DNA of 64,000 nucleotides from BOG-224 sp963783505 (GCA_963783505.1 CAWAOP010000056.1:124001-188000); one strand, 5' to 3'; counted from the stretch's first letter, positions 1-8,901 are shown. The notes: generated from the sequence alone by a model not told the origin. Made by a program: numbers and translations.

Positions 1-827
1 AGCAGTCCCTGAACTGCATAATTGATAAACCGCAGGATGTCGCCACCAGATTCGCTGGCGTATTCAAGTTGCCGGTAATACTCCGTCCTCGTCAGGTTGT
101 AGTGGTTGCTCAACAGATGCGCGACGGGAGTCGGCATTCCCGCCGAAAAAAGTATGTCGAATTCCAGCAGCCGCGCAGTGCGGCCGTTACCGTCGCCGAA
201 AGGGTGAATCCAGGCGAGGTAAAGATGGCAGATGATCGCCTTTATGACAGCGAAAGCGACACGCAGTTCAGGAGGGCACTCAAAGTCCGGCCCGTTCAAC
301 CATTCGCAGAGCCGGTCAACCAAATATTCGCAATCCTCCGGTGGAGCGCCGCGATACCTCAACACTCCAACGACGTTCTTCCGTATCTCGCCGGGGGCTA
401 CGCCCTTTTCGAGATCCAGACTTCTCAATAGAATCGCATTGAAGTTCTGAATGGTTGCTCGGGAAAGCGGAGGAGGGTTTCCCGCTATCGCCGCCCTTGA
501 GACCTCCTTCAGCGCATTGATGATGTTTTCCACTTCTTGTGCGAGATACTCACGTGACGGGGGAAGCGTCAGACGGCCTTCGATTTGCTGTTGGATCTCC
601 TCTTCGGATAAGGTATTGCCTTCAATCGCCGCCGTTCCCCTAATCCCTTTTGCCAAATATACCAGGTGAACCCGCTTGGCAATCTCGGGGTCAAGAGGGG
701 CACCCGCGATGTGTTCAGACTTCGATTGGCATTCCCCGAGCATCACCCAGAGCTTCTGGCCTGCCCTTTGTAGCGCTGGAGCCCTAAAGGTGATCCACGG
801 ATGTGTTCGCTCGTATTCCCTCGGCAC
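1..827 (-). CDS. Fic family protein (C-terminus off the left edge)
   Basis: Fic enzymes usually transfer AMP from ATP to a hydroxyl side chain of a target protein. The minus-strand frame reads HPFGDGNGRTAR near bases 165-200, which is the canonical Fic catalytic loop with its His, acidic residue, Asn and Arg. Upstream it has TAAIEGN, fitting the (S/T)xxxE(G/N) inhibitory helix of self-restrained Fic proteins; lying before the catalytic loop, it suggests class II. The N-terminus reads THPWITFR, typical of Fic_N. The start is a GTG at 825-827; a TAG stop four codons upstream leaves no earlier start. About 275 codons are visible and the frame is still open at base 1, so the C-terminus (often a winged helix) is missing. 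No toxin or antitoxin partner is seen on this side. The family call is firm; the target is unknown. Confidence 0.9.
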   Translation of the reverse strand, partial: MPREYERTHPWITFRAPALQRAGQKLWVMLGECQSKSEHIAGAPLDPEIAKRVHLVYLAKGIRGTAAIEGNTLSEEEIQQQIEGRLTLPPSREYLAQEVENIINALKEVSRAAIAGNPPPLSRATIQNFNAILLRSLDLEKGVAPGEIRKNVVGVLRYRGAPPEDCEYLVDRLCEWLNGPDFECPPELRVAFAVIKAIICHLYLAWIHPFGDGNGRTARLLEFDILFSAGMPTPVAHLLSNHYNLTRTEYYRQLEYASESGGDILRFINYAVQGL

Positions 828-850
828 ATGATAATACTAACACGATAAAA

Positions 851-912
851 CTAAACGCGTTAGATGCGTTTTGTACTTGCCATACGATACCTAATAATGA
901 TACCGTTATTAG
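851..912. promoter_or_regulatory. Paired CTAA/TTAG inverted repeats in the divergent Fic / SRPBCC spacer
   Basis: The 206-bp spacer between the divergent Fic and SRPBCC genes is clearly more AT-rich than its surroundings. It holds CTAATAA (891-897) and TTATTAG (906-912) as a 7-bp inverted repeat with an 8-bp gap. It also holds a near-palindrome CTAAACGCGTTAG at 851-863. Both share CTAA...TTAG arms. Their position fits an operator for either gene. No regulator gene is adjacent, so the function is inferred from position and symmetry only. Confidence 0.35.
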
Positions 913-1033
913 ATACATGCTTGGGATACGCCCCGCGACCACAATGAAGAGTGAGGTGCCCACAACCGGTCCCCGACAGACCTGGGCGTGTTCCGTATCT
1001 GCGTAAACCAGTCGACTCCACCACGAGGGAACC

Positions 1034-1573
1034 ATGAAGCACACTTTTTGTATCGCCGCCGCACTGGTTGCGCTCTTGCCGGCCTGCGCGTTTCCTGAAG
1101 TCACGGATTCTTCCGCAGCCGGCTTTACCGTCAAGGTAACCGTGACGATCCAGGCCGCCCCGGCTGAAGTCTACCGGCGTCTGTTCCGGATTGGAGAGTG
1201 GTGGAGTCCGGCCCACACCTTTTCGGGAGATGCGAAGAACTTGAGCATCGAGGAGAAGCCCATGGGCTGTTTCTGTGAGAGGCTTCCCAACGGCGGCGCG
1301 GTTCGGCACATGGAAGTGATCAACTTTTCACCCGGAAAAGCCCTCGTGTTGAGCGGCGCGCTCGGCCCCTTGCAGCCCGTGGCCGCAACCGGCGTCATGG
1401 GTTTTCAGCTTACGCCTAAAGGCAACGGCACGGAACTGCTGGTCGCCTACGCCGTCGGCGGCTATCTGCCGGCCGGAATGAACACGTACGCTGGCCCCGT
1501 AGATACTGTCTTAACCGAGCAAGTCACGCGGCTCAAGAATTTTATCGAGAAAGGCAACCCGGAAGGGAAGTGA
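1034..1573 (+). CDS. Secreted SRPBCC-fold protein
   Basis: This 179-residue protein begins with a signal peptide (MKHTFCIAAALVALLPACAF), possibly a weak lipobox around LPAC. The rest reads as an SRPBCC/START-like (AHSA1-type) ligand-binding fold. It has a beta strand with VTVTIQAAPAEVYRRL, then GEWWSPAHTFSGDAKN, and later conserved GALGPLQPVA. SRPBCC proteins bind hydrophobic ligands in a deep cavity, but no substrate can be read here. An export signal on such a fold suggests a periplasmic role. It stands alone, divergent from the Fic gene and convergent with the isomerase. There is no strong Shine-Dalgarno sequence; the start was chosen because it gives the complete signal peptide. Confidence 0.7.
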   Translation: MKHTFCIAAALVALLPACAFPEVTDSSAAGFTVKVTVTIQAAPAEVYRRLFRIGEWWSPAHTFSGDAKNLSIEEKPMGCFCERLPNGGAVRHMEVINFSPGKALVLSGALGPLQPVAATGVMGFQLTPKGNGTELLVAYAVGGYLPAGMNTYAGPVDTVLTEQVTRLKNFIEKGNPEGK

Positions 1574-1623
1574 GAGCAGTTTAAGGTGGGGCAGGCGCGT
1601 CCGGGCGCCAAGCATGCCTACCG

Positions 1624-2457
1624 CTACGCCGCCAACCGCCGCAGCAGCTTCACCGCCTCGCGCATATCGCCGATCCGCTCCTGCTGATTCTCGGCCTCCC
1701 GCTCCACGTTCAACGAACTCTCGAAGCCGATTTCCTTGAGCGCGCTTACGAACCGTTCGATGCCCACGGAACCCTGGCCCAACGGCCTCTCCGTGCCCAG
1801 CGCGCCGGGAACTCCCTTCGGCGGCCAGTCGCCATCCTTGCAATGAACCGATGCCACGTGAGGCGCCAGCATCCGTAGCGCTTCGATGGGATCGCCGGTT
1901 CCGTACAGGATCATGTTCGCCGGGTCGAAGTTGATCCGCAGATTGGGCCGGTCCACGCGCTGGAAGAAATCCAGCAGCACGTCCGCGCGTTCCTGCCCCG
2001 TTTCCAGCGCGAACGTCTGACCGTTCATGGCGGCGCGCAGGCAGATGCGCCGCACCATCTCCAGTACGGCTACGTAGTCGGGATGCTCCGCGTCGTCGGG
2101 CACGCAGCCGATATGCGTCGCGATGCTTCGGGCGCCCACGGCCGAGGCGAAGTCGCTCAGCTCCAAGGTTCGTTGTTCACGCTCCGCGCGCGTCGCCGGC
2201 GGAACGAATCCGACCGTCCGGGCGACCGTCGGAATGTCCGCGTAGCTCTCGCCGTTGTAGGCCGCAAACACCGTCACCAGCGTGAAGTTCTCGCGCTCCA
2301 ACGCGGCGCGCCACTCGGCCGCCGCCGCGGCCGTCATCGCATAGTCGCCGCCGATGCCAAGCTGTCCGCATTCGATGCCGAGCGATTTGATCTCGGCCAG
2401 ATCGTCCCGCACGGCCCAGAACATCGCTCCGGGCTCCAGAGGCCTTACAGGTCGCAT
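1624..2457 (-). CDS. Sugar phosphate isomerase/epimerase family (TIM barrel)
   Basis: The 277-residue protein fits the xylose-isomerase-like TIM barrel (AP endonuclease 2 superfamily). It begins with a SLGIECGQLGIGG strand, has SIATHIGCVPDD in the middle, and ends with RINFDPANMILYGTGDP, VASVHCKDGDWPPKG and GSVGIERFVSALKEIGFE. The acidic and His residues in ETGQE, NFDPAN and VHCKD match the usual metal site. Members isomerise or epimerise sugars or oxidise keto-sugars. The ATG overlaps the last 13 bp of the upstream oxidoreductase gene, so the two are translationally coupled. Such pairs commonly process unusual sugars or inositols. The exact substrate cannot be told. Confidence 0.85.
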   Translation of the reverse strand: MRPVRPLEPGAMFWAVRDDLAEIKSLGIECGQLGIGGDYAMTAAAAAEWRAALERENFTLVTVFAAYNGESYADIPTVARTVGFVPPATRAEREQRTLELSDFASAVGARSIATHIGCVPDDAEHPDYVAVLEMVRRICLRAAMNGQTFALETGQERADVLLDFFQRVDRPNLRINFDPANMILYGTGDPIEALRMLAPHVASVHCKDGDWPPKGVPGALGTERPLGQGSVGIERFVSALKEIGFESSLNVEREAENQQERIGDMREAVKLLRRLAA

Positions 2458-3458
2458 CGGATCTTCTCTCCCTTCCGCTCACGAGCTTCCAGAATCACAC
2501 GCATCAGTTTGACCGCATCGGCCGATTCCTTCGCTGGGCACATCGCCGATGGACGCCCCGCCCGGCAGCATTCCACAAAGTACGCGACTTCGGCCGCGTA
2601 ACCGTCGCCGCCCTCCATCGCCAGCTCCTGGCTGCTCCCATCTTTACCGTAAAGCGTGGGCGCAGTTCCCGCCGTGCTCCACTCCACCGTTCCGCCCTCC
2701 ATCACAACCGTGAACTCGGCCGAAAACGGATACGCTTTCGGATGATGCCAACCGCCCGTAATCGTCGCGGCGAAGCCCGGGTAGAACAACTGAGCCGTTA
2801 CGCAATCGATCCCCGAGCCCAGTTCCTCATGCCCCGTCGCCAGCGCCGCCTCGGGCTTGCCGAAAAGATGCAGACAGAAATCCACGTCGTGAATCAGCAG
2901 GTCGAATACGCCACCGCCGCTCTGCGCGGGGTCGAGCAGCCATCCGCCCCATGCCGGAGCCGCGCACCGCCGCCGAAAAATCGCCGCGCAAGGCGCGCCT
3001 AGCGCGCCGTTTTGGACCGACCGCCGCAACGCCAGATAGGGCGGCATGAAACGAAGAACCTGTGCCGTCATCAAGAGACGGCCCGCCGCGTCGGCCTCCG
3101 CAATCATGCGGTCCGCGGAGGCTCCGTCCAACGCCATGGGCTTTTCCACCAGCGTGTGCTTGCCCGCGCGCAGAGCCTGGATGGCGGTCTCGGCGTGCAG
3201 ACGTGTAGGCAGGCAAATATCGACCGCGTCGATATCGGCGCCGCTCAGCGCCGGGCCGGGTTCCCGATAGGTCCGGACAATCGAAAAATCCAGGCGCTCG
3301 CCGGGCCCGCCGATATTGCCCTGAATGGCGGAAAGGTCGCCCGTCAGCGCGCGCTCGTCCAGGCTGCACACGGCCCGAATCTCCACGCCCGGAATCGCGC
3401 GTAGCGCGCGCAGGTGCGTGCTCCCCATGAACCCCAATCCGAGTACGGCGAATTTCAT
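2445..3458 (-). CDS. Gfo/Idh/MocA family NAD(P)-dependent oxidoreductase
   Basis: The 337-residue protein opens with a Rossmann fold, GLGFMGSTHLRAL, the GxGxxG-type dinucleotide site. It has the family signature HTLVEKPMAL (EKP) near residue 105. The C-terminal domain contains LLIHDVDFCLHLFGKP, including the His-Asp-x-Asp stretch used in catalysis. Family members oxidise or reduce a sugar hydroxyl with NAD(P). A good ribosome site (GGGAG, 7 bases before the ATG) supports the start at 3458. It heads the two-gene operon with the TIM-barrel isomerase, which suggests sequential steps on one sugar. The large hydrolase region next door could supply that sugar. Confidence 0.9.
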   Translation of the reverse strand: MKFAVLGLGFMGSTHLRALRAIPGVEIRAVCSLDERALTGDLSAIQGNIGGPGERLDFSIVRTYREPGPALSGADIDAVDICLPTRLHAETAIQALRAGKHTLVEKPMALDGASADRMIAEADAAGRLLMTAQVLRFMPPYLALRRSVQNGALGAPCAAIFRRRCAAPAWGGWLLDPAQSGGGVFDLLIHDVDFCLHLFGKPEAALATGHEELGSGIDCVTAQLFYPGFAATITGGWHHPKAYPFSAEFTVVMEGGTVEWSTAGTAPTLYGKDGSSQELAMEGGDGYAAEVAYFVECCRAGRPSAMCPAKESADAVKLMRVILEARERKGEKIRCDL

Positions 3459-3480
3459 TGCGCTCCCCTACTGGCGTGGG

Positions 3481-3516
3481 GCAGGATGATATCCTGCGGC
3501 GGCTTGCCAAGCCGCC
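3481..3516. repeat. Two back-to-back perfect hairpins
   Basis: GCAGGAT (3481-3487) pairs with ATCCTGC (3491-3497) over a 3-base loop. Immediately after, GGCGGCTT (3498-3505) pairs with AAGCCGCC (3509-3516). The pair follows TGGGGCAGG-type sequence that also occurs near 1587, 48740 and 50180, so it is probably a member of a dispersed REP-like family. It lies just upstream of the oxidoreductase gene, in the 357-bp spacer to the GH67 gene. Confidence 0.6.
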
Positions 3517-3635
3517 CTCGACCGGCCAAACCGAGCCCCGAACTCAAAGTGGGACCGGCGTTTCCGCCCGATGCCACTCAAATGAAGCCACTTCCAGCAA
3601 CCGCAACATTGGGCGCCAGGTCTGTTGAGATGCCC

Positions 3636-3747
3636 CGATCGTCGAGATGAATCTCGACGCGGCAGACCACAGGTCCGCGCCACGCCCGTGGCGCGGCCAT
3701 TCATGGCTGCCGTCTCGGCATTCGTGCCGAGATTCTTGGAACCGATA
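3636..3747 (-). repeat. Dispersed palindromic repeat, family B (variant copy)
   Basis: Read on the minus strand, the sequence at 3708-3746 (TTCCAAGAATCTCGGCAC, then GAATGCCGAGACGGCA) matches the plus-strand repeats near 44560 and 51410. A second arm at 3639-3665 carries CGTCGAGATGAATCTCGACG. The shared core is an imperfect palindrome of the CTCGACATGAATGTCGAG type. The remainder of the spacer shows no credible gene. Confidence 0.6.
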
Positions 3748-3815
3748 GCACAAAAGAAGCCACGGTATAGGTATTCTAGGTGGCATTGCGCGCTTCCGCC
3801 TGCCCAACCTCCCAC

Positions 3816-6324
3816 TCACTTCCTCTCGGGAACCACCTCAATGTAGTCCAGCGCCGCCACGTCGCCGCGGTCCGGCGTCCCTTCGATCCTGATCTCATCG
3901 CCGGGCTTGAGCGCCAACCCTTTGATGGTGCGCCTCGCCGATGTCGAGGAATCGATCCGCGCCGAAGGCACGCGATCGTCCGCCGCCCACTCGTCAATCA
4001 CTTTGCTTCCTATGAGGGCCCTATAGTGCGCCACTCCGCTGTTCAGATCGAAATACTGGATCCGCAGCGTGTAGGTTCCCGCCGCGCCACTGAATGCAAG
4101 TATCGCCGTGCATGGCGCGCCGGGGCAGCGAATCGCTTTTCCGCCCGATGCGTCTTCCGCCGGAGTCACATCGACCGTGGCGTAACCCTCCAGCTTCATG
4201 GCCTCCGCCTCATAGCGTCCCGCGTAGTTCCCCACGCGTCCCTGCGCGTCCGCAATCTTCGAAGCCGTGTGGAACCAGGTGTTCACCGCGTCGCGCCACA
4301 CCACCGCTTGCCCGGCTTGATACTCAAGCTGAGCCAGAACGGCCTTGTACCGGTCGTCGTCGATCTGCCCCTGAAGCCCCCGCCAGTCAGTCACGTACTG
4401 GTCTACGGCTTCCGCGCCCGCGTAGTGCGAATCGTAGATGTACTGGATGACGGTCTTTCCGTCATGCAGTTTGTACGTGTACGGCACATGGTGCATGAAG
4501 AGCAGGATATCGTCCGGGCATGTTTCGAGCGATTCGTACATGCGCGCCACCGCCGGCGGATACTGGCCGATGAAACCGGTCCCCGTGGCCACCGTGCGGT
4601 CCATGCCTACGCCTTGACCGTCCGCCCGGTGCCACTGGCCCCAGCCGTTCCCCTCGGACGCTTCCACCTTGACGCCGTAGTGGTTGCCGGTAATATCGGT
4701 CAGCGTCTGTAACCCCATCGGTCCGGTGTAATTCTCGTACGTGCGCCACGAAGTCAGTTGGATGTCTTCGATGGTCTTCATTACTTTTGGATTGGCCCCG
4801 AAAGTCTGCTTGATCCACTCGTCTACAATGGCGTTCGAACTCAGGTCCGGGTTCCACGCCAGCCGCCCGAAGCCGTAGAGGTTGGCCTGCGAGAGATGGT
4901 TGTCCATCCAGTTGTCGTCCAGCCCAACGTTCGCCACTCCGACAAACCCGCCCAGCGGCCGGTGGAACACTTTGCCGGCCACCAGCGCTTTCACCGGAGT
5001 GGCCTGATTGTGCGCGCGCATGTCGAAATCGAGCGTGGCTTTCCAGTAGGGGACCAGGAACACCGTATGGCGGGCCTGTCCGAAGTACTCCTGGGTGACT
5101 TGTAGCTCGATGGCCTGATTGGTTTTTTCGAGCGCCGCGAACAAAGGCGACGCCGGTTCGCGGACCTGAAAGTCGATCGGTCCGTTCTTGATTTGAATTA
5201 GAACGTTGTCGTCGAACTGGCCGTCGAGATCGTGGAAATTATCCCAGGCCGCGCGGCCGCGGTCGTTCTTCGGATCGTTCCAATCCATGTGGTTGTTGTA
5301 AACGAAGCCGCGATAGAAGAAGATCCCGCCATGCGGCTTGAGCGCGCGCGCCACCACATTGGCGGCGTCCGCGTGCGTTCGTTTGTAAGCCGAGGGCCCT
5401 ATTCGCCCCTCTGAATCCGCCTTCAACACAAACCCGCCCAAATCCGGAACGGCGCGATACAGTTCGTCGGCCTTGGATTTCCAGAACTCGATGACGTGCG
5501 GGTCCAAGGGATCGAACGTATCCAGCTTTCCGACTTTTTGCGGGCTCGAGAAATCCACGGAGATGGCCACCTGCACGCCCCACGGCCGGAAGGCCGCCGC
5601 GATGCGCGCGAGATCCGGCATCATGTCCGGCGACATCAGCAGAACGTTGGCGTTCACGTTGCTGATGTCACATCCATTAATACCCAGCGACGCCAGCAGC
5701 CGGCCGTATTCGCCCACCCGGCTCAAATCCGTCCGCGCCTTGCTGCCTTCCCAGAAGATCGACCGCCCGCCGTAGCCGCGCTCGATGGATCCATCCAGGT
5801 TGTCCCACTGGTTGACCCAGCGGACCGGCGCGTACGGCGCCTGTTTCTCGTCCAAATTCGCAACCGGTTCGCCCAGCGAAATCTTCCGCAGAAACTCGAA
5901 CGCGCCGTAGAGTGCGCCCCGTGCATTGGGTCCGGCGATCACCAGCGACCGCGCGTCTCCCACGCGAACCGTTTTGAGCCAGTAGCCGTCAGTCGGCGAT
6001 GGTCGCGCTCAATCCGGCCTGTGGGAAGGCCTGCCGCACTTGCTCCAGAGTCCCCACTACAATCGCGCCCGCCGCCGGCACGCGGGTCTCTTCGCGCAGG
6101 GAAACCCCGAGCATCCCGTGGACGCCGCGCTCCACTTCCTGGCGCGCGCTCTGCAATGTTGGAGCGTCGCCTAAGGTGACAATCGAGGCCGGGACCGCAG
6201 TCCGATACGGCCGTGCCGCGGCGTCGCCCAAAGGCGCATACCTCAGCCAGGCGTCCCGCCCATTTTCGGAGAACAGCGCCGCCGCTCCAAAAATCAAAAC
6301 TGTTACCAATCGCAGTGCTCGCAT
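3816..6324 (-). CDS. GH67 alpha-glucuronidase, one frameshift near 5990
   Basis: GH67 enzymes remove 4-O-methyl-glucuronic acid from the non-reducing end of glucuronoxylan fragments. The C-terminal 715 codons carry typical family text: VRWVNQWDNLDGSIERGYGG, GINGCDISNVNAN, GFVLKADSEGRIGPSAYKRT, DWNDPKND and VAGKVFHRPLGGF. The Asp and Glu residues in these stretches match the catalytic set. The N-terminal 110 codons (signal peptide, DAWLRY, then a GTLEQV strand) lie in another frame that stops at 5989. The break is at GCCGACTGACGGC, where four extra bases (TGAC) restore the frame if removed. The start at 6324 has a perfect AGGAGG 4 bases upstream. A C-terminal extension (AGRYEAEAMKLEGY onward) resembles a carbohydrate-binding beta-sandwich. 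The frameshift may be real or a sequencing error. Confidence 0.88.
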
Positions 6325-6562
6325 CGTTCCTCCTAGGATGCCGGTTACGGGCGTAGGTCCCCGCCGCGAATCCGGCTGAACATTCACGGTAACAGGAGAC
6401 GGCCACGCTGTCCAAAGGCCCGCGGTCCAATTGCTCGGCAAGGCGTGGCAAGAAACTGCCGTAGCGCCAAAACCTTGACGGGTCTGCCATCTGCAAGCCC
6501 TTGTCGTTTCAAGCGCTTAACCTCGCAGTCGGATTGGCGCCAAAAACGCTAGCGTGAGGGGC

Positions 6563-7141
6563 ATGTGTACCAATGCAATCAGCGGTCTGTCTAGCGCCTT
6601 TCTTCAATCGATCTTCAATAACGTGATCGAGACGGGCGGGCTCTGCGGTTCGAGCTCCTCCACCACCACAAACAACATCGGTTCCACCTTGTTGTCCCAG
6701 CAGCCGGATAGCGGCTCGTTATCGCCATTCGCCCAGATGCTGAATACGCTCCAGCAACTCCAGCAGAACAATCCGACGCAGTACGCGCAGGTCACGGGGC
6801 AAATCGCAACCAATCTCCAAAGCGCGGCCAAAACCGCTCAGGCGGATGGCAATACCACGGCGGCAAATCAGCTCACGGAACTGAGTAACGATTTCTCGAG
6901 CGCCTCCAAGAGCGGCCAGCTTCCCAACATCCAGGACTTGGCCCAGGCTGCCGGCGCCGGCCATCATCACCACCACGGCCACGGCGGTTCTGCAAGTTCG
7001 GGCAGTTCGAGTAGCAGCCAATCACTGATGGATCTGTTAGCCAGTCAGTCCACGTCCAGCTCTCAATCGGACTCGCTCGATCCCATGAGCATCATCATGC
7101 AGACGCTCTCCAGCGCCAATGTGGGCAACTCGAATACCTGA
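6563..7141 (+). CDS. Unknown Ser/Gln/Asn-rich protein with a His cluster
   Basis: I do not recognise this protein of about 192 residues. It begins MCTNAISGLSSAFLQSIF, has no clear signal peptide or membrane helix, and is rich in Ser, Gln, Asn and Thr. The middle contains a helical QMLNTLQQLQQNNPTQYAQV stretch. Near residue 137 there is GHHHHHGHGGSASSG, a natural poly-His run that could bind Ni or Zn. A Ser-rich tail follows. GTGAGGGG just before ATG 6563 serves as the ribosome site; a GTG nine bases upstream is the alternative. It is divergent from the GH67 gene and followed by a membrane protein. Low complexity makes any fold call unsafe. Confidence 0.6.
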   Translation: MCTNAISGLSSAFLQSIFNNVIETGGLCGSSSSTTTNNIGSTLLSQQPDSGSLSPFAQMLNTLQQLQQNNPTQYAQVTGQIATNLQSAAKTAQADGNTTAANQLTELSNDFSSASKSGQLPNIQDLAQAAGAGHHHHHGHGGSASSGSSSSSQSLMDLLASQSTSSSQSDSLDPMSIIMQTLSSANVGNSNT

Positions 7142-7194
7142 GGCGGTCGAGAGCGTTCATAGTCTCCCGATCGTCCGTTATACTGTTCTTTCGG

Positions 7195-7596
7195 ATGAGG
7201 GCATTCGTAATACTCACCACGCGCAAGCGTCTCGTCGTGGCCTTGGTGCATACGGTGGCATTTTTACTGCTGGCCATCTTGCTCTCGCGAACGCTGGTGC
7301 GGCCGCTCGGTATCGCCTCCCCGCCCGGCGCATGGGCCATAGCAGGCATCTATCTCGTGGTCACTGCGGTGCTAGTCATCCTGCTTGCGTATGCCGGGCG
7401 CGAGGAGAAGCTTTACTTCGCGTTGTGCGCTACGAGCGCGAGTTTCGGCCTGCTCCGGCAGATTCTGGGAGACCCGCGAATGCACGTCGCCGTGTACCTG
7501 AGGGTTGCGCTGCTGGCGAGCGCCGTCCTCGCGGGATCGTTGCTCTTACGCCAGCAGCCCGTCCCCGAAAGCATTCCCGACCGCTCGGACGATTAA
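7195..7596 (+). CDS. Small four-helix membrane protein of unknown function
   Basis: The 133-residue protein has four hydrophobic segments: residues about 13-33 (ALVHTVAFLLLAILLSRTLV), 45-68 (WAIAGIYLVVTAVLVILLAYAG), 74-92, and 99-119. The N-terminus has positive charges (TTRKR), consistent with a cytoplasmic side. The tail PVPESIPDRSDD is polar. I recognise no family. The ribosome site is weak. The gene follows the His-rich protein by 53 bp, so the two may share a transcript. Confidence 0.6.
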   Translation: MRAFVILTTRKRLVVALVHTVAFLLLAILLSRTLVRPLGIASPPGAWAIAGIYLVVTAVLVILLAYAGREEKLYFALCATSASFGLLRQILGDPRMHVAVYLRVALLASAVLAGSLLLRQQPVPESIPDRSDD

Positions 7597-7740
7597 CTCG
7601 TTCCTGCGAATCCCGGCTCCCCAACCCGCCGCGCGCTTCCAACGGGTGCGCCCGCCGGGCTCGCCCATCGTTAAGAATCAGGTAGGGGATGATCTGTTTC
7701 AACAAACTCCCGCGGCGTCATTCGACGGCGAAGAGGGCGT

Positions 7741-7822
7741 TTGTGCGCGCGTGCACAGAATAATATTGCTATCCCCTTTATTTGCAATAAATCACTCGAT
7801 AAAATTGTGCAAACGTGCACAA
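7741..7822 (+). repeat. 82-bp element with two TTGTGC-N6-GCACAA palindromes, copy 1
   Basis: The element starts with TTGTGCGCGCGTGCACAG (7741-7758) and ends with TTGTGCAAACGTGCACAA (7805-7822). Fourteen bases after the first box comes an A/T-rich core with CCCCTTTATTTGCAATAAA. The reverse complement of 44224-44306 aligns with it: the first box matches 17 of 18 bases, the offset to the core is the same, and 15 of 19 core bases agree. It lies between two convergent genes, 54 bp from the 3' end of the next one, so it is unlikely to be an ordinary promoter. A binding site for a dimeric protein, a terminator or roadblock, or a small mobile repeat are all possible. Confidence 0.7.
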
Positions 7823-7875
7823 GCGCGTGATGGGACCACGCTTGAGACGGATAGCCTGCCCGGCAGGCTGGTTCG

Positions 7876-8901
7876 TTATCGCGCCGCCTTCAACTCCGCC
7901 AGCAGCGATGCCGAATCGGCGGCCGAAAGCTGTGTCATCTGGGGCGCGACTGGTCTCTCCAGTTGGATCTTGGGGTGCACCAGGGCGAGCGGCATTTTCA
8001 TGTGCAATTCCAGGTCTTTGCCGAGCCCGAGCAGCGATTGGTTGTAGATACTGCCTAGCGTCGCCACGGATTCGGCCCCTCCAGCCAGCGCGCTCACGAA
8101 CGCCCCAAACTGCGGCCCGTACCGTTTATCGAACATCAGCATGTGGATCAACTGAAAGGCGACCAGCGGGTAGTCCTGCACCAGCCCGGCAGCCACCATG
8201 CCCTGACCATCCTGCGCTCCAAACACGCTCGACCGTGTGGAAGAAGAACTGCCCGGCCCGCCGGTTCCCCCTGCCTGATTCGTCCCCTGAGAGTCGAAAA
8301 CGGTCTGCGCGCTGTCCGATGTCGCCCCGCCCTTGAGCGACATCAGCACGGACATGTTCAGGTCCGGAGCCCCCGTGGCGCGGTACGAGCGGAAGGGCGC
8401 CGAGCCAAGCGTCAGCGCTCCGCCTCCCGGATCGACCCGCAGCGTGCAGTACAATTCCGTGAAGCCCAGTTTGAGCCAATAGGGCAGCTTCGGCGCCGAG
8501 TGATTCAGCACCAGCGTGACATACTCCCGCATCGCAGCCTCTTGCGCCTCTTGCTTGAAGCCCGACACGACGATGGCGACTCGGTCTCCGGCTTTCCTTG
8601 AGAATGCAGCGATATCTCCCGCGCCCTTGGGCTTGTATGTCCCGAAGTCGCCTCCGGACTTAAAATCGAAGAGACGTATCGGCTCCGCGGCCGGGTCTGT
8701 GGAGCCCGTCGCCTTCAGCAGGTACGAGCGCACCGGCTCGAACTGCTCCAGGATAGCTTTGGCGGCGGCCTCGTTGTCGGTGGTATAGACCTCGAAATGG
8801 TCGGAGACGGCCTTCAGGAGCTTGATATCGGCTCCAAAGGAACTGGCGAGCGGAACGAGACACGCCAGAATGATCTGAATCGCGCAGCGGCGTATCGCCA
8901 T
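7876..8901 (-). CDS. Secreted protein resembling a degenerate DUF1570-type peptidase
   Basis: The 341-residue protein has a signal peptide (IILACLVPLASSFGA) and a strong ribosome site (AAGGAAGG before the ATG at 8901). Residues 35-60 (DHFEVYTTDNEAAAKAILEQ) and 145-180 (AAMREYVTLVLNHSAPKLPY then WLKLGFTELYCTL) have the layout of gluzincin-like proteins, where HExxH is followed by a P-W-L-x-x-G-x-x-E segment. Here the motif reads REYVT, so both zinc-binding His residues are absent, while the later Glu region is kept. This suggests a non-catalytic relative. A Gly/Ser-rich stretch (GGTGGPGSSSSTRSS) lies near residue 220. The family assignment rests on motif layout only. Confidence 0.6.
   Translation of the reverse strand: MAIRRCAIQIILACLVPLASSFGADIKLLKAVSDHFEVYTTDNEAAAKAILEQFEPVRSYLLKATGSTDPAAEPIRLFDFKSGGDFGTYKPKGAGDIAAFSRKAGDRVAIVVSGFKQEAQEAAMREYVTLVLNHSAPKLPYWLKLGFTELYCTLRVDPGGGALTLGSAPFRSYRATGAPDLNMSVLMSLKGGATSDSAQTVFDSQGTNQAGGTGGPGSSSSTRSSVFGAQDGQGMVAAGLVQDYPLVAFQLIHMLMFDKRYGPQFGAFVSALAGGAESVATLGSIYNQSLLGLGKDLELHMKMPLALVHPKIQLERPVAPQMTQLSAADSASLLAELKAAR

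Noticed and set aside
3468..3815. Minus-strand frames in the spacer before the GH67 gene
   Set aside because: They run through hairpins and a dispersed palindromic repeat; the coded text recurs at other repeats, so it is not a gene.
7741..7822. Ordinary promoter with operator
   Set aside because: It lies between convergent genes and no start codon follows in either direction.
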